Assembly (NCBI RefSeq): GCF_000586475.1
Contig: NZ_BAWJ01000023.1
Location: 1 to 35,915 of the forward strand
Direction of reading: 5' to 3'
Length of the DNA stretch: 35,915 nucleotides
From: Psychrobacter sp. JCM 18903
GTDB taxonomy: Bacteria; Pseudomonadota; Gammaproteobacteria; Pseudomonadales; Moraxellaceae
Shown: positions 17,235 to 26,404 of the stretch, in pieces
Layout of the letters: each line of letters begins with the position of its first letter
How positions within the stretch are numbered: the stretch's first letter is position 1
Notes under the pieces: model-generated
Seen by the model: only the letters and a program-made list of their open reading frames with translations
Database searches by the model: none
Told to the model about the DNA's origin: nothing
Made by a program: the position numbers and the translations under genes

Positions 17235-18716
17235 ATGCGTTTGACTCCAGTTTCTACTTTATCGTTACTCAGCCTTGCTGTTGGGCTGAGTTTTGCTAGC
17301 ACTGCTCAAGCAGCCAAACCACCAGCACCAAACTTATCTAATGCCGAGTTTCAACAATGCTTAGACGGTTTAAAAAACTCTAGTAAATTTCGCGGCGTTG
17401 ATAGCTTTACTTTTAATAACTATCGCCCTAGCCAGCCTGATCCTAGCGTGATTCAGTCATTGAATTATCAGCCAGAATTTCAAAAAGACGTTTGGGACTA
17501 TTTATCTTCACTGGTCGATAAAGAGCGTGTAGAAGATGGCATCCGCGCCAAGCGTCAATGGGCAGATACGCTACGTCAAATTGAATCACGCTATGGCGTC
17601 AAAGCCGAGCACGTACTAGGTGTATGGGGCGTTGAGTCAAACTTTGGGCAGACATTGGGCAAAAAACCTTTGTTTGAGTCTCTAGCGACGCTGTCTTGTT
17701 TTGATCGCCGTCAGAGCTACTTCCAAGGTGAATACGCTAATGCACTAAAAATCGTCCAAAACGGTGATATCGCGCCAAGTGATATGACCGGCTCATGGGC
17801 AGGCGCTTTTGGGCAAACGCAATTTATGCCAAGCACCTTTTTAGAGTTGGCAGTTGATTTCGATGGTGATGGTCGCCGCGACTTGGTCAATAGTGTGCCT
17901 GACGCGCTAGCCTCTACCGCCAACTTCTTAGATAAGCGCGGCTATCGCACGGGCGAGCCTTGGGGTTACGAAGTCAAGCTACCCAGTGGATTTTGGGCAG
18001 CGTCTGACCGTAAAAACAAGAAGTCTATTAGCCACTGGCGCAATCAAGGTATCACGCTCGCCAATGGTAGCCCATTGCCAAACGATTTGAGTAGTGCTGG
18101 TCTATTATTACCCGCTGGCAAAGATGGTCCTGCTTTCTTAGTCGGTAAAAACTTCGATACGTTTTATTCTTATAATGCGTCAGAAAATTACGCATTGGCA
18201 ATCGCCCATTTATCAGACTTAATCACCAAAGAGGACAGCAGCAAAACTGACTTTGTCACGGCATGGCCTACCGATGACCCTGGTATCAGTCGCCAGCAAG
18301 CCAAAGATATCCAGCAGGCGTTATTGAACGCGGGTTACGATATTGGTGGTGTTGACGGCATTATTGGCGACAATACCCGTATCGCGATTCAGCAATACCA
18401 ATCTAGTCGTGGTATCTTGCCAGCGGATGGCCGCGCAGGACAGAAATTCTACCGCGCAATCATTGGAGATGCTGGAAACACAGCCCCGAAAAGTACGCAA
18501 TACGGCAATCAATACGGACAGCCGTCGAATAGCCAGCCTTTAAACCCTGCCTCTGCTGATCGCATGGGACAGTTGATTCAGCAGCAAACGAGTACTCCTA
18601 ATACTTACTCGACGCAGCCTTCTGTACAATCACCTACCTCTGGTAACACACGCTATCGCCGTGTCACTGGTAGCGACGGTGTGGTGAAACTCGTTCGTGT
18701 TGACGAAGGTTCTTAG
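17235..18716 (+). CDS. Lytic murein transglycosylase (MltB/SLT_2 type) with peptidoglycan-binding domain
   Basis: A 493-residue exported enzyme. The signal peptide ends near ASTAQA (about residue 26). The SLT_2 catalytic domain has Glu134 in GVWGVESNFG and the signature GSWAGAFGQTQFMPSTF. A peptidoglycan-binding domain (PG_binding_1, about residues 350–410: QAKDIQQALLNAGYD and GIIGDNTRIAIQQYQ) follows, then a Gln/Ser/Asn-rich low-complexity tail. It cleaves murein to 1,6-anhydromuropeptides in the periplasm. No lipobox is seen, so it is probably soluble. The start is supported by AGGATATT before the ATG. A strong terminator follows. Confidence 0.93.
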   Translation: MRLTPVSTLSLLSLAVGLSFASTAQAAKPPAPNLSNAEFQQCLDGLKNSSKFRGVDSFTFNNYRPSQPDPSVIQSLNYQPEFQKDVWDYLSSLVDKERVEDGIRAKRQWADTLRQIESRYGVKAEHVLGVWGVESNFGQTLGKKPLFESLATLSCFDRRQSYFQGEYANALKIVQNGDIAPSDMTGSWAGAFGQTQFMPSTFLELAVDFDGDGRRDLVNSVPDALASTANFLDKRGYRTGEPWGYEVKLPSGFWAASDRKNKKSISHWRNQGITLANGSPLPNDLSSAGLLLPAGKDGPAFLVGKNFDTFYSYNASENYALAIAHLSDLITKEDSSKTDFVTAWPTDDPGISRQQAKDIQQALLNAGYDIGGVDGIIGDNTRIAIQQYQSSRGILPADGRAGQKFYRAIIGDAGNTAPKSTQYGNQYGQPSNSQPLNPASADRMGQLIQQQTSTPNTYSTQPSVQSPTSGNTRYRRVTGSDGVVKLVRVDEGS

Positions 18717-18748
18717 TATTCCGCGGATGTATCTTAGATTAAGCAAAT

Positions 18749-18782
18749 AAAAAAGCCACGTTAATAATAACGTGGCTTTTTT
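18749..18782. terminator. Bidirectional Rho-independent terminator
   Basis: A perfect 15-bp inverted repeat (AAAAAAGCCACGTTA and its complement) with a 4-nt loop and T-runs on both strands. It serves the transglycosylase gene (plus) and the small acidic gene (minus). Confidence 0.95.
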
Positions 18783-18820
18783 CATAGGATCTATTCTTTA
18801 GTTTTTAGTCAATTTTTAAC

Positions 18821-19120
18821 TTAAACGATCGGTGGTGGGTTCGGTTTACCATTGTCACCATCCCAGTTCTCACGTGCTTTTTCATCTAGATCAGCAGGCG
18901 TTTTTGGCTCCCACTTGCCGTTTTCTTTCCAAGTAGCATCGCCCCAATCAGCATCTTCTTCTTTTCTGTCCAAGTCTTTATAAGCTTGGCTAGGGTCGAT
19001 ACCGCGACGTTTCATGTCCGCTACTTGCTCTTCTAGGGTATGAAACTGCTCGGCAGCATGCATAGATTCTTCTAAGCCATCAAGCTCTTTTTTTAATGCA
19101 TCGTTTTTAGCGTTACTCAT
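18821..19120 (-). CDS. Small acidic hydrophilic protein of unknown function
   Basis: A 99-residue protein, highly charged. The first half is helical with heptad-like spacing (DALKKELDGLEESMHAAEQFHTLEEQ written across two helices), and the second half is Trp/Pro/Asp-rich and likely disordered (DWGDATWKENGKWEPKTP). No signal peptide or membrane helix. A GGAGAG ribosome site lies about 6 nt before the ATG and a strong terminator follows, so it appears to be a real monocistronic gene. Not recognised as a named family. Confidence 0.7.
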   Translation of the reverse strand: MSNAKNDALKKELDGLEESMHAAEQFHTLEEQVADMKRRGIDPSQAYKDLDRKEEDADWGDATWKENGKWEPKTPADLDEKARENWDGDNGKPNPPPIV

Positions 19121-19396
19121 CAGGTGCTCTCCTTAGTCAGTATTATTATACGATTTATATACATTCGACTTATATGTATACAATATATACGTCAGTAATT
19201 TTAATATAAATAATGTATTTATTATCAATCTCTGATTAGTCTCAATATTACCAGTCTTAAATGGATTCACAACCGTTGACGCGTATGCTTTGTATTACAA
19301 AACGTAGTCACAGCCACACGTGTGCTCTTTACAGCAGATAGGCTATGACTATTTTGGAATGAGGGAGGCAGGAATATTATTAGTGCAGAGTGCGAA

Positions 19397-20394
19397 TCAT
19401 TGGGAGTTATGATGGACTTCGTTCAATAAATTTTTTGCGTGAAAGGTCAACTTCCAAAGTTCTTGCGAGACGCGAGTGCCATAGGTTGTGAGCTGGATCC
19501 AGTTTGCACCCACTAGCTGACGTTGTAGCTGGTTCAAATCATCTTGAGAAATTTGGCAGCGCGAGACGGCATGGACATTCGGCATCTCTTTTTTGATGTC
19601 TTGCTCAGCTTTTGACGCTATCAAGCGATTCACAGCATTTTGCAAGCCATAGCTCGAAAAGGTCGCTGGTATTTTCATCAAGGCGATCAATATCTCTTGC
19701 CATGTCAAGGTCATGGGTCTGGTAACATCGGTTAGGTTGCCACCTGCATAAGCTTGAGCGCTATACTGAATATCAAAAGCTTCTAGCAATAGAATGGGCT
19801 TACTCACATCATCAGAGACGAATTCATCAGCAGGTGGGCTATTTTCCTTTAGCGTTTTGTCAGTAGACAATAGATCTGCAAACCGTTCCGCCACGGTTTG
19901 CTTGCTAAATTTAATCATTTCCTCATTAGCTCTCAGCCATCCACCAACGACCTGATGATTGGTCACTGCGTTATAGTAAGCTTGTACAAGTAATGGCTCA
20001 ATATCCGTTTCTGTATCATAATAATATATCGTATTGTCCTGCCGAGTTACCGACTTAATAAATTCTTGCAGTTGACGACTGATAATCGCATCTGGATGAT
20101 GATTTTTGATTAAGATGATTAACGGTTTGAGCTTGGCTTTGGCATTCAAATAGCTCAAATGCATTTGCTAACGCCATTCCTTTGCACGGTGCCATAACTG
20201 TCTCCAATGAGCATCAGTGCATAATCGCAGGAGTCAATACATTGTCGACCATATAGCGATGCTTTTGGCAATTGGCTCGACACATCATAGGTCAAGAAAG
20301 CCCGCGACTGAAAAAATATCGCCAAGCTGTCCAAGACCAACAATTGATCATTGTCAGCGCATATGATGTGAATATGATAGCGACGGTTTGGCAC
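19397..20394 (-). CDS. DUF4062/TIR-like signalling protein (frameshifted as read)
   Basis: The N-terminal region resembles a DUF4062 or TIR-like domain: an opening beta-strand (RYHIHIICADND), then SCDYALMLIGDSYGTV and, after repair, NGVSQMHLSYLNAKAKLKPLIILI, matching the 'CD-hhhhhG-xYG…S-xxE/H-xxxA…KP' order of DUF4062. The C-terminal 200 residues are not recognised. The frame breaks at about 20167; adding one C (TTAGCAAATG to TTAGCCAAATG) joins the parts into 332 residues. I favour the GTG start at 20394, with AGAGG 5 nt upstream, over a start at 20451. Such domains occur in NTPase-type and NAD-consuming defence or signalling proteins; no activity is shown here. Confidence 0.55.
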
Positions 20395-20559
20395 AATCAC
20401 CTCTAAGCTTAGGTCATGACATAGAATAATATGATATAAAATAGAGCACAAATATCTTGTGTTGCACAGCCTAGCATAATCTTATAAAAATAAGCTCAAT
20501 TTATTTTTAATATATCAATATTATGGTTATGGGTTTGATATAAACACCTTTAGCTGCGC

Positions 20560-21450
20560 CTATTCAGAACAGTATTGCAAGATGGCGTCTTTGCCAAGCA
20601 AACGCGCTATTAAAGTACCCAGTTTATCATCGAACTTAGTCGCATAAAAAATCAATGGCGGTCGAATGACAACTTTTGTTTTGTCAGTTGTTTCTAAACA
20701 ATGATCATCTGGGGTATTGTCAACCAATGCAGACAGCTGGTTTGCAGCCAATAGCTGCTTAACTCGCTCAGCAATGGCTTGTCCAGAATCAACGACCTGC
20801 ATCGCCAATTGCTGCTGAGCAATCTCATCTAACAAAAACGTTTTGAAAAATGGATAGTGCGTACAGCCTAGTACCAATTGATCAACGCCATCATGAGCAA
20901 ATAATGTGAGCTGCTGGCGTAATCTTAAAGCAGTATCATCCTGCTCTGGCATTCCCGCCTCTACCCAAGGTACCAATTGCGGATCAAAATATTTGGTCAC
21001 TACCGTATTGTTGGGTTTAGCAAAGTGATCGATGACCTCATTAAGCAATGTGCCATTCAAGGTAGCTTTAGTCGCTAAAACGACCACGCGACCAGTTTTG
21101 CTCGCCGATATGGCGGGCTTTAGCGCCGGGACTAATCCGACGATAGGCAGCTGCGGATAACGCCGTCTGGCTGTTTCCAAAGCATAAGCTGAGGCGCTAT
21201 TACAAGCAATAACAATGAGCTTGCAGCCCTGCTCATACAACCAATCAACGGCTGTTAAAGTCAACGCTTCAATATCAGCGCTATCACGATTACCATAAGG
21301 CACATTTAAGGTGTCTGCATAATAGACATAACGCTCGGCAGGCAACTGCTGTGCCAAATGTAGATAAACAGACAGTCCACCGACACCAGAGTCAAACAAT
21401 CCGATTGGCGCATTGCGCTTTTTATTATTTATAACTGTGCCGAGATTCAT
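20560..21450 (-). CDS. murI: Glutamate racemase
   Basis: Converts L-glutamate to D-glutamate for peptidoglycan. All hallmark motifs are present: FDSGVGGLSV (Asp20-Ser21), YYADTLNVPYG, the catalytic Cys83 in ACNSASAYA, and the second catalytic Cys196-Thr-His in GCTHYPFF. The 296 residues are slightly longer than usual because of an insert before the C-terminal YATKFDDKLG segment. The start at 21450 leaves a short N-terminal leader (MNLGTVINNKKRNAP). Cytoplasmic and intact. It lies about 165 nt upstream of the DUF4062-like gene on the same strand. Confidence 0.95.
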   Translation of the reverse strand: MNLGTVINNKKRNAPIGLFDSGVGGLSVYLHLAQQLPAERYVYYADTLNVPYGNRDSADIEALTLTAVDWLYEQGCKLIVIACNSASAYALETARRRYPQLPIVGLVPALKPAISASKTGRVVVLATKATLNGTLLNEVIDHFAKPNNTVVTKYFDPQLVPWVEAGMPEQDDTALRLRQQLTLFAHDGVDQLVLGCTHYPFFKTFLLDEIAQQQLAMQVVDSGQAIAERVKQLLAANQLSALVDNTPDDHCLETTDKTKVVIRPPLIFYATKFDDKLGTLIARLLGKDAILQYCSE

Positions 21451-21800
21451 TTTATGGATGTCAGCTTTAGCATTAGTTGCATTCTCGACATGCTCAACAT
21501 GTTTACCATCAAGCTATCTGAGCGCATTTTCACCCTATTTAAGCTATTACTTGCAGCAATATCCATCACTACTCTACTGCCATTTTTATATACATATTGT
21601 CATCTTTATGCTGTTTGCTGTTTGCTGTTTGGCATACTACAGTAATTATCTGGTGATTTATCGCTATAGTCGGTTCAATATAATTTGGATACAAGGAGGG
21701 CAAGCGAAAGTACTACAAATAGTAGACTAAGCGAGCCTGACACCGTATCTGATTTATATAGGATTGACTATATCTAAGCCGTAAATCATTTGACAGATAC
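21451..21800. other. Intergenic region between murI and the DUF1285 gene
   Basis: This 350-bp gap carries the upstream region of murI. Two overlapping hydrophobic plus-strand frames (within 21413–21730) lack ribosome sites and look like chance products of TA-rich sequence. No repeat or terminator stands out. Confidence 0.4.
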
Positions 21801-22547
21801 TTAGCTTTGAGACCTTGCATTACTGTCTGGCATCGACAGCTCATAGGATTTTCCGCCACTTTGTAACGTCAGTATCGTCTCACCATTTTGCTCTGTCAAT
21901 TCGCCAATTTCGCTCAAGTGATAAAAAGTATTACGCCCAATAAGTGCGTCCAAACCATTTCTAACGGGCATATAAGGACGTACCTGCATATCAATTGCTG
22001 TCTGCTGACTGTTTTCAGTATTTATCGCAGCTGTCTGCTGATCAATCGTATCATTGTCTGTAGGATTATACGCCTTTAATGTGATGGTGTGCTCATCATC
22101 TAAACGCACCACATCGCCAGTCGTCGTGGTAAATTCTAGCCAACGGTTATTGCCTTCGTTGACGATACCGACGTCATTGATTAATAAAGGGGCATCTTCA
22201 ACTTGGATACGGATTTTCTGTACTGGCGTCTTTAAAAAATATTCAATGATGCCATTATTGTCTTCTTTCCATAAAATAGTCGCAAATAAGCTCACCAATG
22301 ACTCTCTGGTCATTTGCCCGCCTTCATGCCACCACTCGCCATTTGCTTTTATGACCAGATCCATATCGGCCACATCTTTTGGGTGCCATTTATCCAATGG
22401 TGGGATGGCACGTCCTACACGTTTGCCTACGGTAGACTTTAGATACTGACTGAGAGAATCTATATTATTTAGCTCAGATAGCACGTCTTTTGGCGGTTTA
22501 GCTGCCGTTTCATCGTTTTGAATTATGTCTTCATTATTGTTATTCAT
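21801..22547 (-). CDS. DUF1285 family protein
   Basis: A 248-residue cytoplasmic protein with DUF1285 hallmarks: PPLDKWHPKDVADMDLVI, GEWWHEGGQMTRESLVSLFA, YFLKTPVQKIRIQVEDAPL and a C-terminal RPYMPVRNGLDALIGRNTFYHL. The family has a known fold but no assigned biochemical role. An acidic leader of about 45 residues and a Thr/Gln/Asn-rich insert (about 158–185) are additions to the core. The frame is intact. It is divergent from the ETF-QO gene across a 406-bp gap. Confidence 0.85.
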   Translation of the reverse strand: MNNNNEDIIQNDETAAKPPKDVLSELNNIDSLSQYLKSTVGKRVGRAIPPLDKWHPKDVADMDLVIKANGEWWHEGGQMTRESLVSLFATILWKEDNNGIIEYFLKTPVQKIRIQVEDAPLLINDVGIVNEGNNRWLEFTTTTGDVVRLDDEHTITLKAYNPTDNDTIDQQTAAINTENSQQTAIDMQVRPYMPVRNGLDALIGRNTFYHLSEIGELTEQNGETILTLQSGGKSYELSMPDSNARSQS

Positions 22548-22953
22548 CGTATAATCCTTTACTTAGTATTCAAAGTTTGGCAAATCTATTATTACTATAA
22601 ATTTTAGTTTCGGGTATGATGAAAACATATCATCTTAGCACCCTCATTAGTTCAATCTTACCTTAACATCGATACTCATAAATGCGTATCGTGTTTGTAG
22701 GACTTTTCTTTTATAATGAGTAACGATTTTTTATTGAAATGGTCAAGTGGGTGTTGTGTTAATGACACATTTTACGTGATGTGTTGATATCCTTAAATAC
22801 ATGGATCTCGACAGTAACATGGTCAATTGATGTCGCAAAGACAGTTTTTATCGGGCAGCCATATGTCTGAGTAATGTTAGCGCCGCAAGTCTATTATTCA
22901 ATTGTTAAGCTAATGATGCCCTGAGATAAGCCACTAAAAGTTTAGGAGTAGGT
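22548..22953. other. Divergent intergenic region
   Basis: This 406-bp gap holds the promoters of the DUF1285 gene (minus) and the ETF-QO gene (plus). The latter's ribosome site, TAGGAG, lies at about 22942–22947. No coding frame, strong palindrome or riboswitch was recognised. Confidence 0.4.
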
Positions 22954-24795
22954 ATGCAAGAGCAAGACAATCAAAAGCCAGTCATTGATAATGACACTGT
23001 GAATACTGACCCATCAGTAGCGACAGAGACGGCAAATCTAGATAAAGCAGAGCCAGCCGTTGTGACCCAAGAAGCGCCAGCTGAAACAGTCGCTATCGAC
23101 AAAGCGCCAGAGCCAGTAGTAGAAGCTGTCGCGGCAGAGCCTGAGATTGAACGTGAGTCCATGGAATTTGACGTTATCATCGTTGGTGGTGGACCTGCTG
23201 GGCTATCTGCTGCTATCCGCCTGCGTCAGCTCGCTATCGCTGCTGGTAATGATGAGTTTATGGTTTGTGTGGTCGAAAAAGGTTCTGAGTTTGGTGCGCA
23301 TACCTTATCAGGTGCTGTCATCGAACCGCGCGCTTTGAACGAGCTGATACCAAACTGGAAAGAAAAAGGCGCGCCGCTTAATGTGCCAGCGACCGAAGAT
23401 CGCTTTTATTATTTAAACTCAGCCACGCGCTCTACTAAAGTACCTGACTCGTTGATTCCAGGACCGATGCACAACAATGGCAACTATATTGTCTCCTTGG
23501 GCAATGTGGTGCGCTGGTTGGCGGTACAAGCTGAAGAGCTTGAAGTCATGATGTTCCCAGGCTTCCCTGCAGATGATATCTTATATAACGATGACGGTTC
23601 TGTACGCGGTGTCTTAACGGGCGATATGGGTGTGGCTTCCAATGGCGAAGCCAAGCCTAGCTTTGAGCCAGGTTATGAGTTACTTGCTAAGTACACTATT
23701 TTTGCCGAAGAGCCGTGGTCATTTAGGTAAGCGCTTAATTAGCCGTTTTGATCTTGATAAAGACTCAGATCCTCAGCATTATGGTATTGGTCTAAAAGAG
23801 CTGTGGGACGTAGCACCTGAGAAACACGAGCAAGGCGTGGTCATGCACGGTCTTGGCTGGCCATTGACCGAAACAGGCTCTACTGGTGGCTGGTGGTTAT
23901 ATTTCGACGAAAACAACCAAGTAAGTTTTGGTCTTGTCGCTGACCTGTCTTACCACAACCCATATATGTCGCCATTCGATGAGATGCAGCGCCTAAAGAC
24001 CCATCCTGTGATCAAAAACGTATTGGAAGGCGGCAAGCGCATCTCTTATGGCGCACGTGCTTTAACCAAAGGTGGCTTAAACTCTCTACCGAAATTCACT
24101 TTCCCAGGTGGTGTATTGGTCGGTGATGATGCTGGATTCTTGAACCCCGCTAAAATCAAAGGCACACACACATCGATGAAGTCAGGCATGCTAGCCGCCG
24201 AAGCCATCTTTGAGGCACTACAAGCCGATCGTCAGCATGATGAAGTGGTTGCTTATACCACCATGTATAAAGAGTCATGGTTGTATCAAGACAACTATGA
24301 GTCACGCAACTTCTCGCCTGCAATACATCGCATGGGTCTGTTTATGGGCGGTGCTTTTACCTTTATCGAGCACAACTTATTAAAAGGTAAAATGCCGATT
24401 ACCTTACATGACAGCCTGCCAGATTATGATCAGTTAGAGCGTGCCAATCATGCTTTTCAGCCAACCTACCTCAAGCCTGATGGCAAACTGGTATTTGACA
24501 AGCTGTCATCGGTATTTATCTCTAATACTAATCATGCAGAAGACCAGCCGGTACATTTGAAACTGACTGATCCAACGGTACCTGTTTCAATTAACTTACC
24601 GTTATATGCTGAGCCTGCCCGTTTATACTGCCCAGCTGGGTATATGAAGTGGTAAAAGATGCCGAAGGAGCTAAGTTTGTGATCAATGCGCAAAACTGTG
24701 TGCATTGTAAAACTTGTGATATCAAAGATCCTTCACAGAATATCACTTGGGTAACGCCAGAAGGTGGCGGTGGCCCTAACTATCCTAATATGTAA
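22954..24795 (+). CDS. Electron transfer flavoprotein-ubiquinone oxidoreductase (frameshifted as read)
   Basis: Passes electrons from reduced ETF to ubiquinone at the inner membrane. The FAD motif [35 protein letters not shown], the [13 protein letters not shown] region and the C-terminal 4Fe-4S ferredoxin-like Cys cluster ([23 protein letters not shown]) are all present. The frame breaks twice. Near 23710–23714 two bases are missing (restoring one G and one C gives AEGARGHLGK). Near 24638 one G is missing (restoring it gives PAGVYEVVKD and the Fe-S tail). The repaired protein is 614 residues. About 70 residues precede the usual start, forming an acidic Ala/Pro/Glu/Val-rich extension; a later in-frame ATG lies at 23161. 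Confidence 0.93.
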
Positions 24796-24825
24796 ATATA
24801 ACAATGTTAGAACTAATCACTAATA

Positions 24826-24866
24826 CTAAAAACCGCCCTTATGAATTCATAAGGGCGGTTTTTTTA
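24826..24866. terminator. Rho-independent terminator
   Basis: A near-perfect palindrome (AAACCGCCCTTATGAA / TTCATAAGGGCGGTTT) is followed by a T-run on the plus strand and preceded by A's. It ends ETF-QO transcription and can also serve the convergent AGCS gene. Confidence 0.95.
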
Positions 24867-24907
24867 ACTTCGACACATGAGACAAGTTTATCTTTAATCA
24901 GGTGAGA

Positions 24908-26404
24908 TTAATCCGTCCATGCATCACGATTGGCTTCGTTTTTAAGCTTCACAAAGTCATCAGGATTAAACTTGATTTGATCGCCAGTTTTACCTTCTTT
25001 AATCTGACGCTCGTAATCACGCAATATGCGTAGCGCTACGGGTGACAAGATTAAAATAGCCACTAAGTTAACGAGTGCCATTAGACCCATTGATAAGTCA
25101 GCGAAGTTCCATATGGCAGGAAGACTGGCAATAGCACCCACAAATACCATACCAAGTACCATAAAGCGGAATATCATGATCATGACTTTGGCATTTTTTT
25201 CACCAGAGATAAATTCAAGATTAGATTCACCATAACTATAATTGGCAATGATAGAGGTGAAAGAGAAGAAGAAAATAGCGATCGCAACGAAGATAACACC
25301 CATATCACCCACATACTGCGACAGTGCCAACTGAGTCAGCTGAATACCTTCTTGCTCAACACTAGGATCGACCACGCCGGACAAAATAATAATCGACGCC
25401 GTTGCCGTACAAATGACAAGCGTATCCATAAACACACCCAGCATTTGCATAAATCCTTGCACCGCTGGATGATCGGGGTGACTTTTCGCTGTTGCCGCCG
25501 CATTAGGCGCTGAACCCATACCCGCCTCATTTGAAAACAGACCACGCTTGATACCGTTAATCATTGCCTGAGCAATACCATAACCAATCACCCCGCCTGC
25601 TGCTTGCTCAAAACCAAATGCCGATTTAACAATTAACACAATCGCCGCTGGGAATTGACTAAAATTCGTCACGATAATGAACAAGGCCAATAAGATATAG
25701 AGAATCGCCATAACGGGTACGATTTTACCTGCAATACGAGCAACCGAGCGCAAACCACCGAATACCACTGGCGCCACTAATACAACCAATACCAAGCCTG
25801 TCATCCACGTTGGAACACCGAATGCTTCGTTGGTCGCTTGTGCGATGGTATTTGACTGCACGCCATTAAAGGCTAAACCGAACGCTACTAATAAGCATAA
25901 TGAGAAAAATATCGCTAGCCAGCGCTGACCGAGACCTTTTTCGATGTAATAAGCCGGTCCACCGCGGTAAACATTGTCATTGTGCGGCACTTTATAGGCT
26001 TGTGCTAATGTTGATTCGATAAAACTGGTCGACATACCGACGATCGCAGTCATCCACATCCAAAACACTGCACCCGGACCGCCAAGGTAAATCGCGATTG
26101 CGACCCCTGCCAAGTTACCTGTACCGACCCGCGCTGCCAATGAGGTCATCAGCGCCTCAAATGAGCTGATGCCGCCATCTTTACGCCCTTGATTGGACAC
26201 GCGCAATAGCTGCCACATATGCCCAAAGTGGCGAAACTGAATAAAACGTGTGGCAATGGTAAAATAAAGACCCGCACCAATCAGTACGAACATCAGTAAT
26301 CCATACCAAGGGTTACTCGCAATCAACCAATCATTGTTGCCCCAAATGATGCTGACACCATAATTGACGATGCTATTAAACCAACCTGCTATCCCTTCAC
26401 CCAT
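24908..26404 (-). CDS. Alanine/glycine:cation symporter (AGCS family)
   Basis: A 498-residue integral membrane protein with about ten or eleven helices. Family motifs are clear: SSFEALMTSLAARVGTGNLAGVAIAI, GGPGAVFWMWMTAIVGMSTSFIE, YRGGPAYYIEKGLG and GIKRGLFSNEAGMGSAPNAAA. It imports alanine or glycine with Na+ (or H+) across the inner membrane. The substrate cannot be fixed from sequence. The frame is intact. No glycine-riboswitch pattern was found upstream. A long AT-rich gap lies upstream. Confidence 0.93.
   Translation of the reverse strand: MGEGIAGWFNSIVNYGVSIIWGNNDWLIASNPWYGLLMFVLIGAGLYFTIATRFIQFRHFGHMWQLLRVSNQGRKDGGISSFEALMTSLAARVGTGNLAGVAIAIYLGGPGAVFWMWMTAIVGMSTSFIESTLAQAYKVPHNDNVYRGGPAYYIEKGLGQRWLAIFFSLCLLVAFGLAFNGVQSNTIAQATNEAFGVPTWMTGLVLVVLVAPVVFGGLRSVARIAGKIVPVMAILYILLALFIIVTNFSQFPAAIVLIVKSAFGFEQAAGGVIGYGIAQAMINGIKRGLFSNEAGMGSAPNAAATAKSHPDHPAVQGFMQMLGVFMDTLVICTATASIIILSGVVDPSVEQEGIQLTQLALSQYVGDMGVIFVAIAIFFFSFTSIIANYSYGESNLEFISGEKNAKVMIMIFRFMVLGMVFVGAIASLPAIWNFADLSMGLMALVNLVAILILSPVALRILRDYERQIKEGKTGDQIKFNPDDFVKLKNEANRDAWTD

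Noticed and set aside
17042..17299. 85-codon plus-strand frame before the transglycosylase gene
   Set aside because: No ribosome site, overlaps the start of the transglycosylase gene in another frame, and has chance-like composition.
21413..21730. Hydrophobic plus-strand frames opposite the murI start
   Set aside because: No ribosome site, overlap with murI on the other strand, and a composition explained by TA-rich sequence.
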